9,455 nucleotides of DNA, from NCBI GenBank assembly GCA_964634795.1, contig CAZWLL010000063.1:1-9455 (forward strand), in the 5' to 3' direction. Positions 1-6,193 of this stretch are shown here, in pieces; position 1 is the first letter of the stretch; each line of letters begins with the position of its first letter. Position numbers and translations under genes: made by a program. Below the pieces are notes generated by a model. The model worked only from the letters and a program-made list of their open reading frames with translations. It had not been told where the DNA came from and did no database searches. This DNA is from UMGS1696 sp964634795. Lineage in GTDB: Bacteria; Bacillota; Clostridia; Oscillospirales; CAG-272.

Positions 1-185
1 TTTTTTTAGGACAGAACCTCGGAGAATTTCCGAAGGAAATTCTCAAGGAGCGGGTGTATTAACTTAAAACCAAAGCTATACGTTATCCCGCTGTTTTTTT
101 AGGACAGAACCTCGGAGAATTTCCGAAGGAAATTCTCATGGAGCGGGTGTATTCACTTGAAATATAATTTATACTTTATCCCGCG
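1..185. repeat. Two tandem 93-bp intergenic repeat units
   Basis: Two head-to-tail copies begin at 1 and 94, each with seven T. The first 65 bases of the copies are nearly identical (differences at 46/139 and 61/154). Both then diverge and converge again on TATCCCGC (84-91 and 177-184), exactly 93 bases apart. Each unit contains a perfect 10-bp inverted repeat with a GAA spacer (22-44 and 115-137), then a GCGGG...CCCGC hairpin whose inner GTAT/ATAC pairing is kept while its loop changes. The right end of copy 2 overlaps the last codons and stop of the DUF3737 gene. Because base 1 already lies at a unit boundary, further copies may lie to the left. There are no unique spacers, so this is not a CRISPR array. 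Confidence 0.9.
49..100 (+). terminator. Possible intrinsic terminator inside repeat copy 1
   Basis: AGCGGG (49-54) can pair with CCCGCT (87-92), with a further GTAT/ATAC helix inside (56-59 with 78-81) and an 18-base loop. One G and seven T (94-100) follow, as expected of a rightward rho-independent terminator. The loop is long and the stem is interrupted by unpaired bases, so strength is uncertain. It would serve a rightward gene lying to the left of the window, convergent with the DUF3737 gene. Copy 2 has the same hairpin but runs into coding sequence rather than a T tract. Confidence 0.45.
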
Positions 186-1021
186 ACACGGCACCGTATT
201 ACGGTTTTCGACGGATCTATTTTGTCTTTCTCGAGTATCAGCTCATCGATTGAATCCGCTGTTATCGTTCCGCTTTTCGGATTGAATACACTTTTTATAC
301 TGCCCGTGATGTCCGCATCAACCGAGGAGTACTCGAACGCGAGAGTGGTGTTTATCAGCTTGCAGTTTTTCATCGTCAGGTTTTCGATGTAGCACAGTCC
401 CTGAAGACTTTCTATCGTGCAATTTACAAACGTCAGGTTCTTCGTGTTCCAGCCGAGGTATTCTCCGACTATAAACGTGTCGTATACAGTTACGTTTTCG
501 CAATTCCAAAAGGCATCCTTCGAGAGCATTTTCGATGAATGTACCTCAATGTTTTTTCCGCCGTCGAAGGCGTAATTTCCGTAAAGTGTAAAGTTGTCGG
601 CGGAAATATTTTGGGAATTCATTCCGAAATAGTCTCCTTTTGCCGTAACCGAATTAAGACGTACACCGTCGCATGTCCAAAGTGTTTCGGCTGCGTTCGG
701 AATGGAGACGTTTTCGAGAGATACATCGTGACAGCGGCGGAAGTTCTTCGGCGCTTCTATGAGGGAATCCTTTACGGATATGTGATTGGTATACCAGACA
801 CCCGAGCGCGCCATCTCAAACCATGAGCAGTTTTCAACCTTGATGTTGTTCGAATACCAGAGAGGGTATTTCCACTTGAACATACTGCCGTACAGTTCTA
901 TATCATGGCTTTCCTTGAGAGGGGATTCTCCCTCGTCAAAGATAGTGTCAATTATTTTTAAATCGCTTTCGCCGAACAGCGGGCGTTCTCCTTTATAATA
1001 ACCGCGTATTATTTCTTTCAT
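176..1021 (-). CDS. DUF3737 family protein, parallel beta-helix
   Basis: Predicted 281-residue protein that matches the DUF3737 family as I know it: N-terminus MKEIIRGYYKGERPLFGES, then many short repeated strands with stacked Asn/Cys/aromatic turns (patterns such as FWNCENVTVYDT and NLTFVNCTI) typical of a right-handed parallel beta-helix, and the late motif TADSIDELI. No signal peptide or membrane segment is seen, so it is probably cytoplasmic. Function is unknown; no catalytic motif is evident. The start at 1021 is chosen because AAAGGAG sits about 8 bases upstream and family members start at this methionine. An in-frame ATG at 1063 overlaps the likely -10 element and has no ribosome site. 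The gene is divergent from pstS across a Pho-box-rich region, so phosphate control is possible but not shown. Its 3' end overlaps the 93-bp repeat. Confidence 0.88.
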   Translation of the reverse strand: MKEIIRGYYKGERPLFGESDLKIIDTIFDEGESPLKESHDIELYGSMFKWKYPLWYSNNIKVENCSWFEMARSGVWYTNHISVKDSLIEAPKNFRRCHDVSLENVSIPNAAETLWTCDGVRLNSVTAKGDYFGMNSQNISADNFTLYGNYAFDGGKNIEVHSSKMLSKDAFWNCENVTVYDTFIVGEYLGWNTKNLTFVNCTIESLQGLCYIENLTMKNCKLINTTLAFEYSSVDADITGSIKSVFNPKSGTITADSIDELILEKDKIDPSKTVIRCRVAG

Positions 1022-1061
1022 CGGTTTTCTCCTTTGCGCGGAATAATATTTTTTTGAATAC

Positions 1062-1090
1062 ATTATAAAGCCATACGGGAATATTTACAA
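1062..1090 (-). promoter_or_regulatory. Promoter for the DUF3737 gene
   Basis: On the minus strand a perfect -10 TATAAT (1067-1062) lies 17 bases downstream of a -35-like TTGTAA (1090-1085, four of six matches to TTGACA). Transcription would start near 1055, giving a leader of about 34 bases before the ATG at 1021. This arrangement supports the shorter gene start. Confidence 0.6.
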
Positions 1091-1157
1091 CAGGAAATTG
1101 TGAAATTTTTAAATTACGGATGATTTTATTTAATAATTGCGCGGAGCAAACGTCTCG

Positions 1158-1180
1158 CGAATGTAAAATCGAATGTAAAA
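1158..1180 (-). promoter_or_regulatory. Leftward-facing pair of Pho-box-like half-sites
   Basis: CGAATGTAAAA occurs twice (1158-1168 and 1170-1180) with a 12-base period. Read on the minus strand these are two TTTACA half-sites, the same word as in the rightward array before pstS. TCGAATGTAAAA (1169-1180) forms a perfect 12-bp inverted repeat with 1206-1217, separated by 25 bases. They lie about 70 to 95 bases upstream of the DUF3737 -35. They may be PhoB sites acting on DUF3737 or part of one large complex upstream of pstS. Binding is inferred. Confidence 0.5.
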
Positions 1181-1190
1181 CGGGAAGAAA

Positions 1191-1258
1191 CGACTTTACA
1201 AACGATTTTACATTCGACTTTACATACATTTGACATGACGCGCCTTTCGGATTTTACA
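1191..1258 (+). promoter_or_regulatory. Pho-box array upstream of pstS
   Basis: TTTACA half-sites occur at 1195-1200, 1207-1212, 1219-1224 and 1253-1258, with TTGACA at 1230-1235. Spacings are 12, 12, 11 and 23 bases, so all fall on about one face of the helix. Three units share the frame CGA(C/T)TTTACA(A/T)(A/T). PhoB/PhoP-family activators bind direct repeats of TTAACA/TTTACA-like words with roughly 11-base phasing upstream of pst operons, and both phoB and phoR are in this operon, so autoregulation by PhoB-P is the natural reading. The TTGACA unit is also a perfect -35 consensus. Confidence 0.75.
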
Positions 1259-1278
1259 TAAAAAATGTATCATATAAG
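1253..1278 (+). promoter_or_regulatory. Likely activator-dependent pst operon promoter
   Basis: A -10-like TATCAT (1268-1273, five of six matches) starts nine bases after the last Pho half-site TTTACA (1253-1258), the spacing expected when a PhoB-type activator replaces a -35 element. TATAAG (1273-1278) is an alternative -10. No good -35 lies 17 bases upstream of either, which fits activator dependence. Transcription would start near 1280, leaving a leader of about 54 bases. Confidence 0.5.
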
Positions 1279-1305
1279 CGTACAAAGAAAAAAATAAAAT
1301 ATAAA

Positions 1306-1325
1306 TTACGAAAGCTCGTAAGGAG
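1306..1325 (+). promoter_or_regulatory. Small hairpin abutting the pstS ribosome binding site
   Basis: TTACGA (1306-1311) and TCGTAA (1316-1321) form a perfect 6-bp stem with an AAGC loop. The 3' arm overlaps the first two bases of AAGGAG (1320-1325), which is 8 bases before the pstS ATG. The stem is short and AT-rich, so it could modestly tune translation or simply be an mRNA 5'-end structure. Confidence 0.35.
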
Positions 1326-1333
1326 AAAAAATC

Positions 1334-2161
1334 ATGAAAAAAATATTCGGCGGATTGCGCACAGCGGCACTTCTTACCGCAGTACTTTGCACAGCATCTC
1401 TCGTGTTCACATCATGTTCATCTGAAGAAACCAAGACAGTATCCACAGACGGTTCGACATCAATGGAAAAGGTTATCGGAGCACTCGGCGAGGCTTTTGA
1501 AGAAAACAATTCAGGCGTAACCTTCACATACAATCCGACAGGCTCGGGCTCGGGCATAACAGCCGTACTCGAGGGCAGATGCGACATAGGACTTTCCAGC
1601 CGCGCCCTTAAGGATGAGGAAAAGGCGGAAGGACTTACCGAAACAGTACTTGCATATGACGGTATCGCAATTATCGTAAACACGGAAAACACAGTTGAAG
1701 ACCTTACTGTTGACCAGATCGCTTCTATTTACAAAGGCGAAATCACAAACTGGAGTGAGGTAGGTGGCGCTGACGGCGAAATCGTGCTCATCGGCAGAGA
1801 AGCGGGAAGCGGAACAAGAGACGGCTTCGAATCCATTACAAAGACCACGGATTCATGTCAGTATCGTCAGGAGCTCACCTCCACAGGCGACGTAATCACA
1901 ACTGTTTCGAACAACCCCAACGCAATCGGTTATGCGTCACTCGCATCGGTTAAGGATACGGTAAAGGCCATTAAGGTCGGCGGTGTTACACCCAGTGAAG
2001 AGACTGTAAAGGACGGAACATACCTCATTCAGCGTCCGTTCGTATTCGTAACAAAGTCAGATACAGCACTCTCCGAAACCGCTCAGAAGTTCTTCGATTA
2101 CGCAATGTCATCGGATGCCGCCTCCATCATTTCGAAGGCAGGCGCCGTAGCGGCTAACTGA
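1334..2161 (+). CDS. pstS: PstS, phosphate-binding lipoprotein of the ABC importer
   Basis: A 275-residue extracytoplasmic phosphate receptor that delivers phosphate to PstCA. The N-terminus is a lipoprotein signal: KK at 2-3, hydrophobic core about 8-25, and FTSC with Cys28 as the lipidated residue (a slightly atypical lipobox with Phe at -3). Mature PstS motifs follow: DGSTSMEKV from Asp39, GSGSG near 70, SSRAL near 90, and the phosphate-binding loop AGSGTRD (157-163). Length is usual for Firmicutes PstS. The start is fixed by AAGGAG (1320-1325). It is the first gene of the operon, directly downstream of the Pho-box array, and is separated from pstC by 145 bases containing a stable hairpin, as expected for the most abundant Pst component. 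Confidence 0.96.
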   Translation: MKKIFGGLRTAALLTAVLCTASLVFTSCSSEETKTVSTDGSTSMEKVIGALGEAFEENNSGVTFTYNPTGSGSGITAVLEGRCDIGLSSRALKDEEKAEGLTETVLAYDGIAIIVNTENTVEDLTVDQIASIYKGEITNWSEVGGADGEIVLIGREAGSGTRDGFESITKTTDSCQYRQELTSTGDVITTVSNNPNAIGYASLASVKDTVKAIKVGGVTPSEETVKDGTYLIQRPFVFVTKSDTALSETAQKFFDYAMSSDAASIISKAGAVAAN

Positions 2162-2181
2162 TTAACCATATTTGAAATGAA

Positions 2182-2218
2182 GGCGGCACGCTCGGGCTTA
2201 TGCGGTGAGCATGCCGCC
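2182..2218 (+). terminator. Hairpin between pstS and pstC, possible attenuator or mRNA stabiliser
   Basis: GGCGGCA (2182-2188) pairs perfectly with TGCCGCC (2212-2218). After one C/A mismatch, GCTC (2190-2193) pairs with GAGC (2207-2210), leaving a 13-base loop. The structure is GC-rich but followed by GTATTTATAA, which lacks a real T tract. It is therefore more likely a partial terminator or a 3'-end stabiliser of a pstS-only message than a full stop. The rest of 2162-2306 shows no gene and no clear second promoter. Confidence 0.6.
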
Positions 2219-2306
2219 GTATTTATAAGTGAGAATCCGATTATAGGATGAACACGATAACATATCAACGAGTTTATGAGTCTTCTCGAATTGAAAGGCG
2301 GCTGAA

Positions 2307-3227
2307 ATGAATAACATGAAATCCTTTGCCGACAAACATAAGAAGCTGACGGAGGATATAATCCACATTATTTTTCTGTGCCTGGGCTTGATTACAGTGG
2401 CGTTTGTTCTGCTGATTACGATATATCTTATCATCTCCGGAATTCCGGCGATAAAGGAAATAGGACTTTTCAAATTCCTTTTCGGAACGGAATGGGCATC
2501 GACCGCGGCAGAACCCGAATACGGTATACTTCCGTTTATTCTGACAAGCATCTACGGAACCGCGGGCGCGATAGTGATAGGCGTGCCGATTGGATTTTTC
2601 ACCTCCGTGTATCTCGCGAAAATCGCCAAGCCTAAGGTGCGCGCCGTTATCGAGGCTGCAGTCAGCCTCCTTGCGGGAATTCCGTCGGTTGTATACGGTC
2701 TTGTCGGAATGATGGTGCTTGTGCCGGGTATAAGAAAGCTTTTCGGCGTGCCCGACGGCTCCGGTCTGCTCGCGGCGATAATAGTACTCGCCGTTATGAT
2801 ACTTCCGTCTATAGTAAAGGTATCTCTCACGGCACTTGATGCCGTACCGAAGGAGTATGAGGACGCGTCTCTCGCACTCGGTGCGAACCCGATTGAAACC
2901 TATTTCCGTGTTTCCGTGCCTGCGGCGAAAAGCGGTATAGCGGCAGCGGTGGTTCTCGGCGTAGGACGCGCAATCGGCGAGGCTATGGCGGTAATGATGG
3001 TATCGGGAAACGTACCTAATATGCCGTCGCTGTTCCAAAGTGTTCGTTTCCTCACAACCGCTGTTGCGAGCGAGATGTCGTACGCATCGGGACTGCAGCG
3101 TCAGGCGCTGTTCTCGATAGCCCTGGTATTGTTCCTCTTCATTATGATGATAAACGCGCTTCTCAACTTCTTCCTTAAGAGAAGCCGTGATGCAAAAGGT
3201 AAACGTACCGCGAAAAAACATAATTAA
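2307..3227 (+). CDS. pstC: PstC, phosphate ABC transporter permease
   Basis: A 306-residue integral membrane protein, one half of the PstCA channel. The sequence shows a first membrane helix at about residues 18-44, an extracellular segment with FGTEWAS, and then the MetI-type permease domain with further hydrophobic segments. The family motif AGIPSVVYGLVG is present, as is the cytoplasmic EAA loop starting near Glu183 (EYEDASLALGANPIETYF), which docks PstB. The last membrane helix is near 265-290 and the tail is basic. Length is normal. The start is preceded by AAAGGCGG with 6 bases of spacing; a second ATG three codons downstream is possible. pstC is told from pstA by its longer N-terminus and its position directly after pstS. 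Confidence 0.95.
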   Translation: MNNMKSFADKHKKLTEDIIHIIFLCLGLITVAFVLLITIYLIISGIPAIKEIGLFKFLFGTEWASTAAEPEYGILPFILTSIYGTAGAIVIGVPIGFFTSVYLAKIAKPKVRAVIEAAVSLLAGIPSVVYGLVGMMVLVPGIRKLFGVPDGSGLLAAIIVLAVMILPSIVKVSLTALDAVPKEYEDASLALGANPIETYFRVSVPAAKSGIAAAVVLGVGRAIGEAMAVMMVSGNVPNMPSLFQSVRFLTTAVASEMSYASGLQRQALFSIALVLFLFIMMINALLNFFLKRSRDAKGKRTAKKHN

Positions 3228-3242
3228 CATGAAGGAATAACT

Positions 3243-4100
3243 ATGAAAAACATTAAAGCCAAAAGAAAATTGTATTCCGCGGTCATGAGAGCGCTCATGG
3301 GAATATCGGTTGTGCTGACATGCGCTTTGGTTGTGTTTCTTGTTGCTTATATTCTGTATAAAGGCGTACCGAATATTACCTGGGAGCTTTTATCGACAAA
3401 GCCGAGCTATCTTGACGGTACAATAGGAATACTTCCCGATATACTGAACACTCTTTATATAGTTCTCGCTACCTTAATTGTAGTACTTCCTCTCGGCGTG
3501 GGAGCCGCGATATACCTTAACGAGTACGCATCGAACAAAAAGCTTGTCGGTTTAATCGAATACGCCGCCGAGACGCTGTCCGGCATACCGTCGATTATAT
3601 ACGGACTTGTCGGAATGCTGTTCTTCTGTCAGTTTTTGAAAATGAAAACCTCCCTTATCGCGGGAGCGCTTACGCTTGTTATAATGAACCTCCCCACTGT
3701 TATGCGCACGACTCAGGAAAGCTTAAAAACCGTTCCGCAAAGCTATCGAGAGGGCGCTTTCGGCTTGGGCGCGGGCAAATGGAGAGTAATACGCACGGTA
3801 GTGCTTCCGAGCTGTGTGGACGGAATAATCACAGGCTGCATTCTTTCCGTCGGACGTATTCTCGGTGAGTCCGCGGCACTGCTTTTTACCGCCGGCTTCG
3901 CTCACGCGTTAAACGGAATATGGGAAGGACTCACGAGTGCCGGCGCCACACTGACTGTCGCGCTTTATGTTTACGCTAAGGAAAACGGTGAGTTCGAGGT
4001 GGCGTTTGCCATAGCGGCTATTCTGATGGTTTTGACAATACTTATAAACTTAGCCGCGACTATGGTAGGAAAATATTTCAAGAAAAAGAGAAATCTTTGA
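3243..4100 (+). CDS. pstA: PstA, phosphate ABC transporter permease
   Basis: A 285-residue membrane protein that pairs with PstC. It has a basic N-terminus (KAKRK), a first helix at about 15-40, the motif WELLSTKPSYLDGTIGILP characteristic of PstA, SGIPSIIYGLVG near 115, and an EAA loop from Tyr168 (YREGAFGLGAGKWRVIR) for coupling to PstB. The C-terminus is basic (KKKRNL). It starts 15 bases after pstC behind AAGGAA and its stop codon is followed at once by the GGAGG of pstB, so the three genes are co-translated on one message. Confidence 0.95.
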   Translation: MKNIKAKRKLYSAVMRALMGISVVLTCALVVFLVAYILYKGVPNITWELLSTKPSYLDGTIGILPDILNTLYIVLATLIVVLPLGVGAAIYLNEYASNKKLVGLIEYAAETLSGIPSIIYGLVGMLFFCQFLKMKTSLIAGALTLVIMNLPTVMRTTQESLKTVPQSYREGAFGLGAGKWRVIRTVVLPSCVDGIITGCILSVGRILGESAALLFTAGFAHALNGIWEGLTSAGATLTVALYVYAKENGEFEVAFAIAAILMVLTILINLAATMVGKYFKKKRNL

Positions 4101-4110
4101 GGAGGCTGCG

Positions 4111-4866
4111 ATGAGTGATATAATTACGGTAAATGATATGTGCTTATGGTACACACAGACTCAGGCACTGAAAAATATAAACATAAACATAGAAGAAAAA
4201 AGTATAACCGCTCTTATCGGTCCGTCGGGATGCGGCAAATCCACGTTTTTGAAAACACTTAACCGCATGAACGACCTTGTTCCCGGAGTGAAAATCACAG
4301 GAAAGGTATGCTACCGCGGAAAGGATATTTTCTCACCCGATACCGATGTAAACGAGCTTCGCCGTGAAATAGGCATGGTGTTCCAGAAGCCGAATCCGTT
4401 CCCGATGAGCATATACGACAACATCGCGTACGGCCCGAGAACTCACGGAATAAAAAGCAAGGCGAGACTTGACGATATAGTGGAGAAAAGCCTTCGCGGA
4501 GCCGCTATCTGGGATGAGGTTAAGGACAGACTTAAAAAATCGGCTCTCGGATTATCGGGCGGTCAGCAGCAGAGACTTTGTATTGCGCGCGCTCTCGCGG
4601 TTGAACCCGATGTACTTTTGATGGATGAACCCACATCCGCACTTGACCCGATTTCGACTTCTAAGATAGAAGACCTTGCAATTGAGCTGAAAAAGAAGTA
4701 TACTATAATCATAGTTACTCACAACATGCAGCAGGCGGTAAGAATTTCCGATAATACAGCATTCTTTCTCCTCGGCGATCTTATAGAATACGGCAATACC
4801 GAAAAAATGTTTGAGTCTCCGACGGACAAGAGAACCGAAGATTACATCACAGGAAGGTTTGGATAA
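4111..4866 (+). CDS. pstB: PstB, phosphate ABC transporter ATPase
   Basis: A 251-residue ABC ATPase that drives phosphate import from the cytoplasmic face of PstCA. All catalytic elements are intact: Walker A GPSGCGKST (37-45), Q-loop in VFQKPNPFPMSIYDN (the NPFP run is typical of PstB), signature LSGGQ (148-152), Walker B LLMDEP with catalytic Glu173, the D-loop SALDP, and switch His204 in THNMQQ. The tyrosine A-loop is near Tyr14. The NRMNDL segment after Walker A is also PstB-specific. GAGGAGG (4099-4105) lies 5 bases before the start. The stop codon overlaps the phoU start by one base (TAATG). Confidence 0.97.
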   Translation: MSDIITVNDMCLWYTQTQALKNININIEEKSITALIGPSGCGKSTFLKTLNRMNDLVPGVKITGKVCYRGKDIFSPDTDVNELRREIGMVFQKPNPFPMSIYDNIAYGPRTHGIKSKARLDDIVEKSLRGAAIWDEVKDRLKKSALGLSGGQQQRLCIARALAVEPDVLLMDEPTSALDPISTSKIEDLAIELKKKYTIIIVTHNMQQAVRISDNTAFFLLGDLIEYGNTEKMFESPTDKRTEDYITGRFG

Positions 4867-5519
4867 TGAGAAACAGATTCGATGAACAGCTTTCATTGCT
4901 CAACCGTGAGCTTATTCAGATGGGTGCCATGTGCGAGGAGGCAATTGCTCTTGCGGCAAAGGCTTTAACCGAGGGAAACCTCTCTCTCGCCGCAAAAGTA
5001 ACGCCCATAGCAGGGGAGATTAACGATAAGGAACGTACCATAGAATCGCTTGCACTCAAGCTTCTTCTTCAGCAGCAGCCTGTGGCGCGCGATCTGCGTC
5101 AGGTTTCGGCTGCGCTGAAAATGATAACCGATATGGAGAGAATAGGAGATCAGGCGGCGGACATTGCCGAGATTATCACATTCCTCAGCGGAAGAACGGG
5201 AAATGAGTGCGCCGATATACAGTGCATGGCGGAGGCAACCATAAAAATGGTAACGGAAAGCGTAGATGCCTTCGTCAACAAGGATGTAGCCCTTGCGGAG
5301 ACTGTAGTACAGCATGACGATATAGTAGATGACTATTTCCTTAAGGTGAAATCCGATATTATAAAGTATGTGGCAAGCAAGCCCGATGACGGTGAGTATG
5401 CGCTGGATTTGCTTATGATTTCAAAGTATTTCGAAAAAATCGGAGACCATGCGGTGAATATAGCCGAATGGGTTGAATTTTCGGTGACGGGAGTACATAA
5501 AGGAGAAAGCGAAATATGA
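4866..5519 (+). CDS. phoU: PhoU, phosphate signalling regulator
   Basis: A 217-residue cytoplasmic all-helical protein made of two PhoU repeats. Each repeat carries the metal-binding signature: E91-R-I-G-D95-QAA-D99 in the first half and E190-K-I-G-D194-HAV-N198 in the second. In the known system PhoU contacts PstB and the PAS region of PhoR and holds the kinase off when phosphate is plentiful; its loss commonly causes unrestrained uptake. Length is typical. The start overlaps pstB by one base, with AGGAAGG upstream inside pstB. The stop overlaps the phoB start (ATGA), which suggests translational coupling. Confidence 0.95.
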   Translation: MRNRFDEQLSLLNRELIQMGAMCEEAIALAAKALTEGNLSLAAKVTPIAGEINDKERTIESLALKLLLQQQPVARDLRQVSAALKMITDMERIGDQAADIAEIITFLSGRTGNECADIQCMAEATIKMVTESVDAFVNKDVALAETVVQHDDIVDDYFLKVKSDIIKYVASKPDDGEYALDLLMISKYFEKIGDHAVNIAEWVEFSVTGVHKGESEI

Positions 5520-6193
5520 TTTGGTGTGTTGAGGATGATACGGGCATCAGGGATATCGAACTCTATACACTTCGCTCGGTAGGGTTCGAGACGAACGGAT
5601 TTCAAAACGCGGATGAGCTTTTTGCGGCTCTGAAGAGTCAAAAACCGTCTCTTATCCTGCTTGATGTTATGCTGCCCGGCATGGACGGTGTGGAGATACT
5701 GAAAAAACTCAAGGCATCCTCCGAAACATGTGATATCCCCGTTATAATGGCAACTGCCAAGGGAATGGAATACGATAAAATACAAAGTCTCGACCTCGGC
5801 GCGGACGACTATCTCGTGAAGCCGTTCGGAATGATGGAAATGGTATCCCGTGTAAAGGCTGTACTGCGCAGATGCGGTCACAGCGAAACTCCGCATGTGC
5901 TGACAAACGGCGGTATAATGCTTGATACATCCGCGCATACAGTATCAGTCGACGGTGAGAAGATACAGCTCACCTACAAGGAATTCGAGCTGCTTAAGCT
6001 GTTCCTTAATAATCCGAAAAAGGTATTTACACGTGAGCAGCTGTTCAGCGAAATATGGGGGCTGAACTATGTCGGTGAAACAAGAACCGTTGACATGCAC
6101 ATCAGAACGCTTCGTCAGAAAATCGGCACGTACAGCGATCTTATCGAAACGGTACGAAATGTCGGCTACAGAATGGAGGTATGGAAGAAATGA
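5516..6193 (+). CDS. phoB: PhoB/PhoP-type response regulator
   Basis: A 225-residue OmpR/PhoB-family regulator. The receiver domain (about 1-118) has acidic-pocket residues Glu6, Asp7 and Asp8, phosphoacceptor Asp50 in LLDVMLPGMDG, Thr80 and Lys102 in VKPF. The winged-helix DNA-binding domain (about 128-222) contains LTYKEFELLKLF, the RTVDMHIRTLRQKIG recognition helix and VRNVGYRM. Its partner is PhoR, encoded directly downstream. The expected targets are the TTTACA repeats before pstS. AAAGGAG lies 10 bases upstream of the ATG. The name phoB is used by context; in Bacillus the orthologue is called PhoP. The N-terminus MIWCVEDD is very short before the first strand, which is normal for this clostridial type. 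Confidence 0.93.
   Translation: MIWCVEDDTGIRDIELYTLRSVGFETNGFQNADELFAALKSQKPSLILLDVMLPGMDGVEILKKLKASSETCDIPVIMATAKGMEYDKIQSLDLGADDYLVKPFGMMEMVSRVKAVLRRCGHSETPHVLTNGGIMLDTSAHTVSVDGEKIQLTYKEFELLKLFLNNPKKVFTREQLFSEIWGLNYVGETRTVDMHIRTLRQKIGTYSDLIETVRNVGYRMEVWKK

Noticed and set aside
22..44. UUCG-capped hairpin or leftward terminator for DUF3737
   Set aside because: The perfect palindrome pairs through to a three-base UUC/GAA loop, so a UUCG tetraloop would force a mismatch, and no T tract follows on the minus strand.
1..185. CRISPR array
   Set aside because: The 93-bp units and the 37-bp units at 7938-8032 directly abut, with no unique spacers and no cas genes in view.
1022..1333. Riboswitch or small RNA in the divergent control region
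   Set aside because: The predicted leaders are short (about 34 and 54 bases) and contain no riboswitch-like core; the sequence is better explained by promoters and Pho boxes.
2274..3230. Long open frame of 318 codons on the minus strand
   Set aside because: It lies antisense to pstC, is rich in Arg/His/Tyr without any family pattern, has no ribosome site, and the plus-strand gene is certain.
5333..5938. Open frame of 201 codons on the minus strand
   Set aside because: It covers the phoU/phoB junction in antisense and has no recognisable protein pattern; both plus-strand genes are intact.
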